Positions 34,904 to 47,715 of a stretch of 64,000 nucleotides of DNA are shown here, one piece after another. Both the position numbers and the translations under genes were made by a program. The notes under the pieces were generated by a model that worked only from the letters and a program-made list of their open reading frames with translations, was not told the origin of the DNA and made no database searches. Origin of the DNA: Papilionanthe hookeriana x Papilionanthe teres (lineage: Eukaryota; Streptophyta; Magnoliopsida; Asparagales; Orchidaceae); contig CM040423.1 in the NCBI GenBank assembly GCA_022702705.1, positions 39,384,392 through 39,448,391 on the forward strand, given 5' to 3'. The stretch's first letter is position 1. Each line of letters opens with the position of its first letter.

Positions 34904-35598
34904 TGGGGGTGTAAACGAACCGAACACGAATGAACGGAGCTAGTGTTCGTGTTTGAAATGTTCGAACAAATCACTGTTCGTGTTTGGTTCGTTTGCTTAT
35001 CGAACGAACACGAACTTCCTGGCGAACCGAACACGAATTGTTTGCGAACAACGAGCTTTTTCGATGACTCTAGCTTTGATAGGATACTTCCTCAAAATGA
35101 AGCAAATTGATCAGGTATTTCGTACACATCAGGTAATCCATACTTTCTCAAAATGAAGCAAACCGAATAAGGCGTTTAGAGTTTTGATTAGGATTTTATT
35201 TTATTATATAGTATAGTATATTAATTATAATATTATAATATTTATATTAATATAATTAATGCTATAATATTATTATTGTTATTAATAATTTATAATATAT
35301 TATAATTTATAGAAGTTTTATTATTTAAAATATGATAAATTTTTATAATATATAATTATTTTTAAATATCATAAATTTTTTATATATATTATTTTAAATT
35401 ATTTTATATTTTGAACAATAACGAACCGAACACGAACACGAACGAACACATCACTGTTCGTGTTTGGTTTGTTTAACAAATCGAACGAAAAAAATTGTTC
35501 GTGTTCGTCTCGTTTGCTTATCGAACGAATCGAACACGAACTTTTCGGCGAACCGAACACGAACTGTTCGCGAACAACGAGCTTTTTTGACAGCCCTA
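34904..35598. mobile_element. non-autonomous hAT element, copy A
   Basis: The ends are TGGGGGTGTAAACG and, inverted, TAGGGCTGTCAAAA. The flanks carry an exact 8-bp duplication, ATAACCAC (34896-34903 and 35599-35606), which is the hAT hallmark. The terminal 200-250 bp on each side are rich in GTTCGTGTTCGGTTCG and are related to each other in inverted orientation. The centre (35190-35410) is nearly pure AT. There is no transposase. Confidence 0.85.
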
Positions 35599-35606
35599 AT
35601 AACCAC

Positions 35607-36804
35607 TCCTTCTAGCTTCTTTTCGCTCGCCTCGATCAGACATATCGTTTGACCCCCAAGATTCAAACCCAGACAGACTCCAAAACCTCTTGGCGAGGCC
35701 TCCTCAGCGACTGACCTTCAACGTCATCACATGAGTCAACTACGTCAACCAAATTAGGCTCGACACTTGCCCGTTTTACATTCGTCACCACTTTCTTCCT
35801 ATTACAGAATAGATTTGAAATCCTGCATTCGCCAGCCTCTGAAGATCTAGAGCGATCGGATTCGAACAGTCGACCATAACACTTCTCTACTTTAAAAAGG
35901 GAAACTGACTATAAATGATACAAGGCTCAGTTCGACCATATTTATAGAGCACACGGGGCATAAAATTTCAAAGAAACTTAATTAATCAATTCACTATTTT
36001 TTATGCTAACAATTATTTAATAATTTTATCTGTCCTTTTTGTAGCTGTGGCTATCAAGTAGCAAAAAAACTCAGAGAACTAATATGTTTGCAACAAAAAT
36101 GCGGCATGAATCTCAAAGGGAACGAACGACGTAGATAAAAGAGCTTCCCTTCGAGGTAAGCAACTGACCGACGATTTAACACCGAGTATGAGAAATCGTG
36201 TCTCCAAACCCCGGGGTATGTTCAAGCTCTGGAGATGATTCTATCCACGGTAGCGACGATATCCGCCGAGAGTGAGGCGTAGATCATCTTTACAGCTAGT
36301 CTCGTTGGATGCCTCACACAGACAGCGAGAAGATTCGCCCAAGACTTTGCGTAGTAGGGAGATCCGGTCGAGACGACATACCTACCAAGCATGCGAGACA
36401 CAAAAACCTGTAAGAATTAAGTTGAACACCAAGTGAGCCACGATTCACTGAACCGCAGTTGGTCGACCGACTTAGGGCGAGCGAGATCGCCTAATAGCCG
36501 AGTGCATCAACAAACTGGCACGCACTTCGAAAGACACAATCACCAGTCGCCTCAATCAACCAAGCTCAAACAAGTTAGCCCGCTGATTTGTACTATATTA
36601 AAATTTAAATTGTAATACATACATGATATAAAATTTATATAATTAATAAGAACATGAATTAATAACGATTTCTATAACTACTTATTATAACAAGAAAAAA
36701 TATTTATTCTATCGACATCAAATTATTGACACATTCTGGCCATAACTATGGAGGCGTGTACATTATTTACAATTTTACCTGCGTAGTATTACTGGTTAAG
36801 TAAA
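35607..36804. other. spacer with no recognised gene
   Basis: Moderately GC-rich at 36100-36560. On the minus strand that part gives a readable but unrecognised stretch. The last 200 bp before 36805 are AT-rich and probably include the promoter of the carboxylesterase gene. Confidence 0.4.
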
Positions 36805-37093
36805 ATGCCAGTAAATGCAACGCCGGCCCTTTCTTCGTTACTGAGACCCAGCGCACTCTTCTCCGCCACCGCCGCCATCAGCGTCCTCTCGTTCTCCGTC
36901 CTCCAGCGAAGGGGCCTACTATCTCCGGCGAACACAGAACCAGCTATGGCCGGAAGCTTTATCATCTGGCTCCACGGCCTCGGTGACTCCGGTCCGGCCA
37001 ACGAGCCCATCCGCACCTTCTTCACCTCCCCCGAGTTCAGCAACACTAAGTGGTCCTTTCCGTCTGCGCCTCCTTCACCCGTCTCCTGCAACA
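36805..37093 (+). CDS. SOBER1-like carboxylesterase / acyl-protein thioesterase, exon 1
   Basis: From residue 48 the exon reads MAGSFIIWLHGLGDSGPANE and ends in a PSAPPSPVSCN stretch, matching the N-terminus of plant SOBER1/TIPSY1-type alpha/beta hydrolases. HGLGDSG forms the oxyanion-hole region; the GFSQGG serine, Asp and His belong to later exons. These enzymes remove acyl or acetyl groups from proteins or small esters. The ATG at 36946 fits the family start; the upstream ATG at 36805 would add 47 residues, hydrophobic and Ser/Ala-rich, perhaps a targeting leader. The donor is AACA|GTGAGT at 37093/37094, a phase that fits the usual following Asn-Gly-Ala-Val. No later exon is recognisable downstream. 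Confidence 0.8.
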
Positions 37094-37779
37094 GTGAGTT
37101 TTCTTTCTTCAGTGGTGTTTCTGTTGAATTGAGGGCCTCTTTTCTTGTATTAAAAGTTCCGAGATTTGCGATTTGGTATCCTTTCTTCAGCGGTGATTCT
37201 GTTGAATCGTGTGCTTGATCTATTATTCGCTGCCTTATCTTCAATAAATGACACTCCTACTATTCTTCTAATGTAATCACGACTCAATTTATTCTTATTT
37301 TTCATAAATCTGTCTCATCATTATCATTTTCATCACGCTAGAGATGGCTATCAATAATTTTTTGAATTGCTCGACGTTTGGATTTAACCTGCCTAACTGA
37401 AATGCTATAAGGTTTACTTTAAGTCTCCTTAATATTTTTGTTGGATGATGTTCTAAGGCACTTTTTTTTTTTTATTTAACCAATTCCAACTTTAGCAGTT
37501 ATATTCTCATCTATTTTCCTATTCTTGCATGCAGTAAATCCAAAATTGCTTAAACACATCATATCTAAGTCTCACTTTATCCATCAATAACATTGACTGA
37601 CGTTACTAATATCACACATACTAAGATTACGAGTAATATTCTAAAATTCAGTTTAACTAATTTTATGTCATTTTATCATCCAAATACTGTCTTAATTCTT
37701 CTAAAATTTTAATTATTAGTAATTGAAACATCCAAATATTGTCCCAAGTACCAAATGCAAAAAGTGGAGGGTTGCGTTG
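37094..37779 (+). other. presumed intron 1 of the carboxylesterase gene
   Basis: AT-rich non-coding sequence after a good donor. A 28-bp phrase, TTTCTTCAGTGGTGTTTCTG with its continuation, recurs about 80 bp later with a few changes. No acceptor plus exon 2 is seen. Confidence 0.45.
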
Positions 37780-37859
37780 GGTAGTTGACAATCAGCGTAA
37801 ATTTTTTATTGTCGAAAAAACCATGACATGAATCATTTAAATTATAGGAAAGTACTGCT

Positions 37860-38330
37860 TAGACTTAAAAGAAAAATTTTATAAGATAGTTGTGAGAGCT
37901 GCAATGCTTTATGGCACAGAATGTTGGCCTATAAAAGAGAAACATAAAACTAAGTTAATTGCTGCTGAGATGAGAATACTTAGGCGGACGAGTGGCTTGA
38001 TACTCGGAGATAAAATGCAAAATGAATGTATCCGTGAAAGGGTTAGTGTAGCTCTAGTGATAGATAATATTAGAGAGAGTCATCTTTGATGGTTTGGTCA
38101 CATTAAACATCAACCATCTAATGATCGGATCAGAGAGTAGATGTTTTAGATTCCACTCATGTTAAGAAAGGTAGAGGTAAACTTAAAAGACCTTGGCATG
38201 TTGTATATGTTTTTAATTTATTAGAATTAAATGAAAATATGACTCTCAATAGGACACAATGGAAAAAAATGATTCATGCAATCAAACCCACTTATTGAGA
38301 TTGTTGTAGTAGATGACACACTATTAGAAT
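37860..38330 (+). pseudogene. RTE-type LINE, 3' end of reverse transcriptase ORF
   Basis: The translation gives MLYGTECWPIKEKHKTKLIA, then AEMRILRRTSG and DKMQNECIRERVSVA, then after shifts WFGHI-like words and a KLKRPWHVV/TQWKKMIHAIKP tail. This is the well-known C-terminal part of plant RTE/BovB-like LINEs. It is a short 5'-truncated fragment, broken by stops, within the possible intron of the carboxylesterase gene. Confidence 0.75.
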
Positions 38331-39956
38331 AATGTCATTTATGAAAAATATATGCCAAGTCACAACATGTCAAATATATATATTTTGGCATCCCCATAGC
38401 TATTATAACATAAGTGCAAGCTTAATGCTGATGTTTAATATAATTTTATTATAATCAAGAACTTTTTTATCACTCCATTACCACTTCTATCTCTCCATGA
38501 TCATAGTTTAATAAATCCAATACATTGACACACCATTTTTATGTAATGCTCATCAAATTAATATTTATAATATTTGATCATAAATCTTTTTAAAGTCGAC
38601 AAAATCATATGAAAATCATTTATATGCTCTACATATTTTTTCATTAATTATCCTATTACATAAATCACTTCCACAATAAATCATCCATACATAAACATAC
38701 TAAAACATAATTTTTCAAAGTCCATGTTTTATTACTTTGTCATAATTTTTATTTATTTATTATTATTATTATTATTTTTTGTGTAGTTACCATGATATTA
38801 AACTTTTAGTTTAAGTCACTCTAATAGAGTTGGGGTGCAACTAACTTATAAAAATTTCATTCAAAATCATTCTAATTCAATCTCACATAATATTTAAGTA
38901 TGAATAACACATATATACAATCCAATTTTAGATGTAAAAGATTCGTTATACTAATTAGCAGTGATTGATCAAACTATAAGAAAAATAATGATGGTTTCAC
39001 TTAACTAGCACAAATTCTTAAACATTATGCAACCGCTCAAGTGAACTAAAATATGTGTTTTATATTCATACAATACACAAATATTTATAAGTTATTCGTG
39101 CGAGTATGATAATTAACGAGCACAACAATAAAGATATACTCAACCAAACATGATATATTCATTCAAGTATATTTATTTAAACGATCCTGAATCTATGGTT
39201 AACAACTTTCCATCTATAATAGCCTTGCAATGTGTGGACAATATATTTCCATCTACAATAATCCAATAAATTATCGGCGACAATTTTTCATCTTTAACTG
39301 TAAAAATTTATGGATAACATTTTAGTTTTACTGTTTAGTTGATTCTTGATTTCATTTTTAAAGACTGATTTTCACTATTATCAATTTTCTAAATATTTGA
39401 TTTTCTATTTTTTTATGTATGAATTCTATCTTATTTTTTTAACACAAAATGAATAAAACTCAAATCTAAATCCTAAATACTCACAATGTAAAAGAATACT
39501 TCAAGTTATTTTTAGGAAATTATTTCCAATTTAGAAGGATTATCCATTAAAGCTCAATTGTTGATAAATTTCAGCAAAATGGGGATATCGAACTAAAAAA
39601 TAAGCACCTCTTAAAGGTGGCTAAATATTCTTAAGTATCTTTAGGTAGTTATCCTCATATCTACATATCTCATTAATATAATGCCCTTAAAAGTTATTAA
39701 ATTTTAAATTTTCGTTCAAAATATTTTTAGTCATTTATTAATCCCAAATTTATTTCTTCCATTCATCTAATTTTTTAGGTGTTCAGTCTTCATTCATAGC
39801 ATTCTCAAAATCAGAGTAAATCAATACCCAAATCAACACAAGTAGTATCTTCATTCATAGCATTCTTATGAGTTGTGCTCAATTTGTTTGGGCTCTGTCA
39901 TACTACTTGTGTTGTACTCCTTTTATTTCAATGAATTAGGCCCTAGGGCCCTTTTA

Positions 39957-39987
<31 letters not shown>

Positions 39988-40209
39988 TAATTAAATTAGT
40001 GTGAAAGGAATAGGGAAAAAATAATAGCCAAAACACTTTTTAGTAGGAAGGCGTGTAAAATGACTCATGAAAATGAAATTAACAAAAAAGTTATCCATCA
40101 TTAGGAATGAATGGAGGATGATTCATAAAGCCATTTACATAGACTTGAGATATGACTAAGATGATGATGAGGAATTTGTCTTTTCCACTTCATCTTGTAT
40201 CTCATGAAG
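38331..40209. other. AT-rich non-coding stretch
   Basis: No gene recognised. A pure TA dinucleotide tract lies near 39958-39980 and a short ATT run near 38758-38778. Confidence 0.5.
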
Positions 40210-40600
40210 TGGACAAGGATGCATATAGAACAACAACTAGCCTTGGTCCCACTTAGTGGGGTTGGCTACATGAATCTTTTTTCTCCAATCTGTTCTATTG
40301 AGTGTCATATTTTCATTTAATTTTAATAGATTAAGATATTCTTTTATACAACATGCCCAATTCTTTTTAGGTCTACCTCTACCCTTCTTAGCATAAGTCA
40401 AATATAAAACATCTACTCTCCTAACAGGGTTATCAAATGGTCGGCATTTAATGTGACCAAACTATCTAAGGTGACTCTTGCTAATGTTAACTGCCACTAG
40501 AGCAACTCCAACACTTTCAAAGATATATTTGTTTTCATTTTGTCTCTAAGTGTAAAAGCACTCATCCACTCGAGCATTCTCATCTCAACAACGCTTAATT
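40210..40600 (-). pseudogene. RTE-type LINE fragment, opposite orientation
   Basis: On the minus strand the sequence reads RMLEWMSAFTLRDKMKTN, HIKCRPFDNPVRRVDVLYL, KKGRGRPKKNWACCIKEYLN and WRKKIHVANPTKWDQG, the same C-terminal RTE region as at 37860-38330. It ends at the 3' end of the ORF near 40210. Stops are present. Confidence 0.75.
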
Positions 40601-40896
40601 TTATCTCTTTTATAGGCCAACATTTTGATATGATTTGATCTCAAAATCAGCTCGTTTTTCTAGTAAAATTAGGGCCAACTGTTTTTTTATTTTAACTGCC
40701 ACTAGAGCAACTCCAACACTTTCAAAGATGTATTTGTTTTCATTTTGTCTCTAAGTGTAAAAGCACTCATCCACTCGAGCATTCTCATCTCAACAACACT
40801 TAATTTTATCTCTTTTATAGGCCAACATTCTGATATGATTTGATCTCAAAATCAGCTCGTTTTTCTAGTAAAATTAGGGCCAACTGTTTTTTTATT
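40487..40896. repeat. 205-bp tandem duplication
   Basis: Unit 1 is 40487-40691 and unit 2 is 40692-40896. I count only three differences (GATATATTTG/GATGTATTTG, ACGCTT/ACACTT, CATTTTGATA/CATTCTGATA), about 98.5% identity. Unit 1 overlaps the upstream part of the RTE LINE fragment, so the duplication came after that insertion. Confidence 0.95.
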
Positions 40897-41590
40897 TTAA
40901 AAATTCAAATACTCAATGAGAATACAAAGATAAACACCTACAATTTGAGAGGTAGACGTTCTCTCCCAATTCCTACAATTCGTTGTAGGATATTATCGGC
41001 GTTGTTTTGTGCGTGAAGTGCCTGTAAGAAGCTGTCGGTCGCCGGAATCGAAATCCCTTCGCCCGCTTCGGAAGGATCCTTCAAGAAAAGAAAATGAATC
41101 AAACTGACCCAATATTTTTCATAGTTTAAATTAAAGAGGCATACACTCGTAGTCACTGCATTTATCCCGAAAGATAAACACAAGATTTGAGGTGAGGCTC
41201 GATCAAATAAACTAAGAAATATACGACGTCCGTTTTGGCTCTGCGAAACCATTATATTTGCCGACAAATTCCCTTATCTAATATAAGTATTAAATAGGCG
41301 CTTATTTTAAATTCGAGTTCGGAACGCTTCCTATAAGTAGGCAGTTCTCATAGTTAATTACATCTTAAATGATCGAAATCATTTAAGAAAACTCTTGATA
41401 AAAATCGGAAATATTATCTTCAAGGAGGCTAAAAGGATAGGATTTTTCAACGAAGTAAGATATGGAGGTGCAAAAGGACTGACTCAAGTTTGGAATCGTA
41501 GAATCCAAAGCGAAAAGAGAGTTAAGGGAAATTGGAGAATCCGAAATGGCATCGATGACTTCGCAGCTATCCTATAGCTTCATTGGATGA
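40897..41590. other. no recognised gene
   Basis: Two frames, 40938-41267 minus (with IPATDSFLQALHAQNNADNI) and 41395-41577 plus, read smoothly but I do not recognise either. They might be exons of an unknown gene. Confidence 0.3.
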
Positions 41591-41599
41591 AGATGCACT

Positions 41600-44500
41600 C
41601 GTCATTGAAGGCGATCGTCTGCTCGACATACGCCAGTGCAAGCCTCTACTGCAAGAGGTGAGCTTTCTGAACGACAAATTAAAATATTCAATCAGTGCCT
41701 TGCATGGTCGAGTATTCTAAACGTCCTACGCAAGTATGTTTAAATGTTGTACGTTATAATAAGATATATAGCACGGAAAAACAATGAAAACATTCAACGA
41801 TGACAAGATAACGTCTATACAAGAGAAGATGCAAGAATAACAAGATATAAAGGAACATATCGTAAAAATAAACAAACGCCGTATACCCTGAGATCCGTAT
41901 GTTTTATTTGATGTAGCTAAGCGAGCGGTGTGTCACATGAAAGCGAGCAAGAAGGAAAAGTCGTCGAAAAGCTCGAGAAAACGAGAGTCGACTCATAACG
42001 GAGAAAAACCCGAGAGAACGAAAGTCGAAAATAAAATCATCAAACGCTAAAATCCGGAAAAAGGACCACGAGTGCTTCGTCAAAAATCAAACGAAAGTCT
42101 CAGAAAACTGGCAAAGACTGAACTCGAGCAGCTCGTAATCACAGAAGACTGTCAAGGCTGTCGTCGAAGTGCCACTTCTGGTCACACGAGATGTAGTAAA
42201 GCCTCGTCACTCAATGACAAGGCGTCCAATTAGCACTCTCGACGTGAGAATGCTCTCAACTCGAAACCGATAATCAACAAGTGTGACAATCGTGCTTTAC
42301 TGATATAATTTTTTAAATTTATATTTTTAAGCATATTGCTGTAAGCTTTCGACATACAGAAGAATTTTATCGATTTCCGATCGTAAGTGGAAAGATATAT
42401 ATATATATATATACATATTAAGTTTCGAAACGTAATATCGTATTTTTTATCGGATTTTGAAAATCATGATTGTCTACTGTAGTCGATCATTTCGTCGGGT
42501 AAAGCGATCGCTAACAATCCTAAGAAGCGTACGGGTGCGCTCGTCAGATTAGCAGTGCAATGATACCGTCGTCCCACTACAGCTCGTGCAAGTCCCGAGC
42601 GAAGTCCCGATGTCGTAGGATGGGATATCGTTCTAGCTACATCACCTGGGACGTCTGTTCGCATCATCGCCGTCATCGCCTGCAAAACAAACAAGAAAGC
42701 AAAACCGAGCTCCGAGTGAAGCGAGGCACGCGTGTAAATCGATAAGGAGAGGACGAAGAGGAGATTAACTCGCCTCCGACCAGGAAAGACAAAACGGAGG
42801 AAGATTAATCTGCTCGTCGCCTAAAACACATAACGACGAACGGCGAAAGCATAGCTGGAGTCCTTGAATCGGTCACGAGGACGTCATTTTCTCACTCAGG
42901 CACGATCGGATTGTCCACGAACGGGTATCCTTGCATTAAGATAGAGTCCGAACCAAAAGCGAGTGACCTTCGAGAATCGTTCAAGAATCCACAAATCGAA
43001 CGAGAAAAGAAAAGAAAAGTGACTCAAGAAAAGCCGACTAAAACCCCAGTACTCATACTAAAATCCAGCGCTCCGATCCTCAATTAATTCTTTATCATTT
43101 GGAACACAATTCTTCCCACACGGAACCACTCTCGTACTACTGTGTCAAGCTCATAACTAGACGGGAGAATCACCGAATTTTCAATACGGTGAGTGTACAA
43201 GCTCCCATGCCATCTCGAGGTTAACTCCAAACTCACCAGAGCAAAGCAAGCAAAGAACTCACCAAACATTTAGGCTCAAATAAGGGCTTCACCAAACACC
43301 ACCAAGCTAAGCCGCCAGTGAAACAAGCTTAAACCAAGTGTACAAGTAATACCACAATTCTCATGCTGCTAAAGTCCCGAGCACAACTCAATTCACCCAT
43401 CAAATAAAAAAAGGAGAAGGCCTTAATGAGGTTCGGCCAAGTCGACACGAGCTCAAACCCGAGCCACTACAATCAGGAAAACAAACTGCGCATTCAATCC
43501 AAAACGAATTCAACATAAAAGGAAACAAGGTCCAGCGCATGCAAACCGTACCCGAGCCACTATGTGGTGGAAAACGAGCCTGTAATAAATGACCGCAGCC
43601 CATCCATATATAAAACCGAAACCGAAGTGCCAATAGGATCAAACCGAACCAAAGACAAGCGCTAAACCGAGCCAGCAGCAAAGGCAAACAAGCCCAACCT
43701 CAATTCCAACACAGACCTAGCAGCTCAAACCACAGGAAAGGCCAAAACCGAGCCAAGTATGTGGTCAAAACAAACCCAACACGAAAACTAGAACAAAGCT
43801 CCTCATAAAAACGAAATCCAGCTGCACATATAGCCCAAAACCAAGGCAACATAAAGCTAAAAGAACGAATTTCCGAAAAAGAGACACAGATGGACAACAC
43901 CGTTTATCCAGACAGCTCACGGGTATGAGTGAAACAAGCCAAGCAAAGCCTCTAAATGAGGTCAAGACGAGCCATAACAAGTGCTACAAATATACTAAGC
44001 TAGTGTAGCTAAACCAACTTCTCCATATTCAACATTTTGATGTGTAAGTCGCAATAAAGAAGAGATAAGAAAAGTAGAGAATAAGCTTCACATGCATATA
44101 CCAAGCCAAATGACATTTCGCATTCTCCACATCAAGCCACCATCTGTAAGAAACTTCCAAATCCTATCTAACATGCTTGCCGAGAGGACTAACCCAACTC
44201 CAAAGTCCCCTCTTTAACATTTAAACTTGCTTTGAACATAAGAGAAGTAGGTTAAAGTAAACTATCTTTTGTTTCCACTATCACATAGAGAATCAAGCCC
44301 CTACTTTAAAACATGCTCAATCTATCTCTTAGCCATGCTCCAAATTATAAAGAAAACATTTCCAGCACTTGCACAAGTATCATATAAGCATGCTATTAGA
44401 AGAAGTAACACTGAAACCATCCATCTCAACATTTTAGAATAAAAACTTCCATGATTCGCTTGCCTAAGCAAGCGACGAAACGAAAAGAAACTAAATAACG

Positions 44501-45317
44501 ACAGGAGCCACGAAGTAATGTAGCCAATCCGAGACAGGAGAAGGGGAGGGGAGAATACCGGAGAGTGTAGAACACGCAAGAAGAGTTGAGAAATCGAACC
44601 CAAGTCGGCGACGCCCTCCTCACAATGGTTTCTGCCAACCCTAGTGCCATCCCAAAATGCAGGGTTTAAATAGGACAAAAAAGGAAGAGGAGTGCCGCAA
44701 CCTATCTAAGGAGCCGAGAGAAGCCGGGCCAGCCACGGGAGAATGGGGAGAACTATCGCACGAGCAACAGAGACCGGACGCCGCGTGCACAGCACGCCAG
44801 ATCTCTGCGCAGACGGGGCAGGGTGATGGGGGGAAAACACGCGCGCCGAGAACCAACAGCTACAACTGTGGAGAAGGCGCTGCAGCGCCGGAGAAAGCCC
44901 GAAGAACTCCCACAGACCCGGCACCGGAGACGGCGAGCCGAGCGGTCGAGTGGGGGAGAGAGGGATTTTAGGGTTTATATTTTAATTTAATAGATTTGAA
45001 AATTAATTTATTCAAAAATATGCCCCAAATCATAACTCTCGCACTCGACGCGTATCTGTCGCAAACTTAATGTCGATTCGAAGTGAAATCGACTGCTCCG
45101 GCACGCACCGCTAGCGAATTCGTTCGCCGTCGAAGTCGTGTGGCAACCTCGTCGACAATCGCGTCAAGAATCGCGTCGAAATTTGACATCGTCGCGAATT
45201 CTAACACTCGAGCACGATCGAAAGCGAGTTCAACAAAAGGACCCCCAATAGGTGTGGTGTGCTAACCGAGCACACCGCGCGTATTGGCGTTGATCGACAA
45301 GATCAACCGAACCAACA
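41600..45317 (-). mobile_element. probable LTR-retrotransposon LTR block (Ty3-type?)
   Basis: On the minus strand the block would start TGTTGGTTCGGTTGATC at 45317, continue with a CACACCACACCTATTGGG part, AAACCCTAAAATCCC, and a promoter-like TATTTAAACCCTGCATTTTG near 44645-44670, then long low-coding sequence rich in GGCTCGGTTT words (43400-43990). The style is that of long LTRs of plant chromoviruses. There are no retroviral-type domains, no PBS and no second copy in the window; the lower end is a guess. It may be a solo LTR. Confidence 0.4.
42393..42411. repeat. short TA microsatellite
   Basis: TATATA run inside the LTR-like block. Confidence 0.8.
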
Positions 45318-45539
45318 CAGATATCCCGAGTCAACATACTCAGAACAAAATAAGGAAAGAGTGACGAAGGTTTCCGCTGGGAGGACGGTAAATTCCGAAC
45401 CGAAGATTCCGTAACTCTCGCCTAGTGGAAAAGGGGAAGTGGATATGAGATCGAGATCAAGGGCCGAAACCTCGCCGAGGATTGGGAGTGGACTTTGCAG
45501 ATCACCGAATTCCAACATGCTGAGGGGAATAGAAATCAA

Positions 45540-47250
45540 GATAATACGGCACCGACTTCGAGAAATGAGCGACTCAGAATATCGCACTAGCCCCGAAAGG
45601 TGAGGGTCTGAAAATGAGAATCGAAAAAAGCGTATCGATCTCGAGAGAAATGAGAATCAAAACATATAAGCATCGATCTTCGAGAATTAGGACATGGGAA
45701 TGAAAGTTTACACCGAAAACGAGAATCGGAGGTATAGGCATCGATCCCGAAAGGAACGAATCGAATATGCGTACTCAATCTCAGGGTGAGGACTCGAATA
45801 TCGTACAGTATCTAAAATGAGAATCGGAACATAGATGCCCGATCTCGAAAGGAATAGAATCGAATATAGGTAACGGGATCTCGGGGTGAGGACTGAATAT
45901 CTCGACTACGCCTCGAAACAGAATTCGAAATATAAGAATCTCGATCTCGAAAGAATGAGAATCAAAATATAAGTATCAGATTCGGTGCGAAGTGGACGAA
46001 TATTGGTACTAGCCTCGTGAAAATGAGAATCGGAATATAGATACTCGATCTCGAAAGGAATGAGAATCCGAATATATGATGCGATCTCTGTGCGATGAGC
46101 GGTCGTAATATCTCGCATTTACTCGAAAATGAGAATCTGGAATATAGAACGATCTGGCAGCGGATGAGAACCGAATATGAGTGACTGATCTCGAGGGGTA
46201 TGAGTGATCGAACATGAGTATCGATCACGTGACGAGGACTATAGCCTACGATCACGCCTCGAAAACGAGAATCGAATATAGGTACCGATCTCGAAAGAAT
46301 AAGAACCGAATATAGCGTGACGATCTCGGTGCGAGTGACTAGAATATCTGCATCTCAGCTCTCGAAAAACGAGAATCGAAATATATGCATCGATCTCGGA
46401 AGCGAATGAGAATCAAAATATAAGTCATCGGATCTCGGGCGGAGAACTAGAATATTGTACTAGCCCCGAAAATGAGAATCCAACATAGATACCGATTCGA
46501 AAGCAATGAGAATCGGAATATAGGTATCGATCTCGGGCCGAGAATTCGAATATCGGTTCTGAAGCCTCGAAAATGAGAATCCGGAATATAGGTACCGATC
46601 TCGAAAGGATCGAGAACCGGAACATGCGCATCGATCTCGTGGCGAGGACTGTAATATCGGTTCTAGCCTCGAAAAATGAGAATCTGGAATATAGGTACCG
46701 ATCTCGAAAGGATGAGAACTCGGCACATGTGCATCGATCTCGTGGGCGAGGACTAGAATACCGTCACTAGCTCTGAAAATGAGAATCGAACATACGTACC
46801 GATCTCGAGCGGGAATCGAGACCGGGACATAGCGCGCGATCCTCGTGAGGAGACCAGAATATCGGTACGCTGCCAGAAACGGAGAATCCGAATATAGGTA
46901 CCGATCTCGAAAGGAATGAGAATCGGAATATATGTACCGATCTCGTAGAGGTACAGGATCGAGTACAGGTGATCGATCACGGGATGAGACTAGAACACGG
47001 CACTGAGTTCGGAAAATGAGAATCATAATATAGGTACCGATCTCGAAAGGGAAGAAAATTAGAATATAGGTATTGATCTCGAGATGGGCATACGATCGGA
47101 ATATAGGCATCGATCGCGGACGAGACTGAATATCGACCGTTAGCTCTCGAAAAATGAGAATCGGAATACAAGGGATTCCGATCTCGAAGGAGAGCGAGTA
47201 ACCGGAACATGGGAGATCTGATCTCGGCGTAATGCGAAAAAGAAGCAGAA
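45540..47250. repeat. satellite of ~105-bp units built of 36+36+33-bp subunits
   Basis: About fifteen units follow one another. The idealised unit has two versions of GAGAATCGGAATATAGGTA followed by CCGATCTCGAAAGGAAT or TCGATCTCGGGGCGAG, then a third subunit GGACTAGAATATCGGTACTA with GCCTCGAAAAT. The anchor GATCTCGAAAGGA recurs near 45841, 46050, 46598, 46698 and 46903. Small indels of one to a few bases are frequent between units. Long minus-strand frames through it are by-products of the repeats. Confidence 0.9.
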
Positions 47251-47269
47251 AGGTCATCACTTCGTAACG

Positions 47270-47715
47270 TGCAAAATATTAGCACATGTAACCGAGAATC
47301 CAGAAGCACATTACCGCGACATTAACGTCAAAATTTTTGGCACAAGACCTTTATCGTCGATCTTCCTTCACAAAAATTAGGTTGCTGCCGCTTCCCCAAC
47401 GTATTTCGTCACTCTCGTAGTGGAAGTCACGTCAATAATCCACACTTGTGTAATATTGCTTTTGGGTATACAATACAGGTAAACTATTGTGACATATATA
47501 GGAATAATGTAATCATTTCAACTTCGCTCCAAGGCCTATGATTTTAAACTTTTGATTTTTCCACATAAAAATCTCTGGTGTCCTTCTATTAGCTCTTCTT
47601 TTATCTGTGTGCGAGACGGATCTTCATACAATACTTGAACGTTAATATATAACTCTACGCCTTGAATTTACTAGCATGCAACAGTTTGACACCATCTGTG
47701 GGAACTCACTCCCAC
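47270..47715 (+). mobile_element. possible LTR 3' part with PBS-like sequence
   Basis: Near 47690 the sequence TTTGACACCATCTGTGGGAA resembles the TTGGCGCCGTCTGTGGGAA site that follows the 5' LTR of Tat-type gypsy elements. A gag-like start, MTKQRNNDKTEPPALMFSIL, follows at about 47740. No other element parts are seen; weak call. Confidence 0.35.

Noticed and set aside
35190..35420. AT-rich core as a replication origin or matrix attachment site
   Set aside because: It is the centre of a non-autonomous hAT element and occurs likewise in the other copies.
36789..37244. Minus-strand frame of 151 codons
   Set aside because: It is the antisense shadow of the carboxylesterase exon, which has the family motif and a proper donor.
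45540..47250. CRISPR array
   Set aside because: Plant nuclear DNA; units are adjoining tandem copies without distinct spacers.
45303..47309. Long minus-strand frames, including one of 266 codons
   Set aside because: They are translations of the 36+36+33-bp satellite; their length reflects low stop frequency in the repeat, and they show repeating peptides only.
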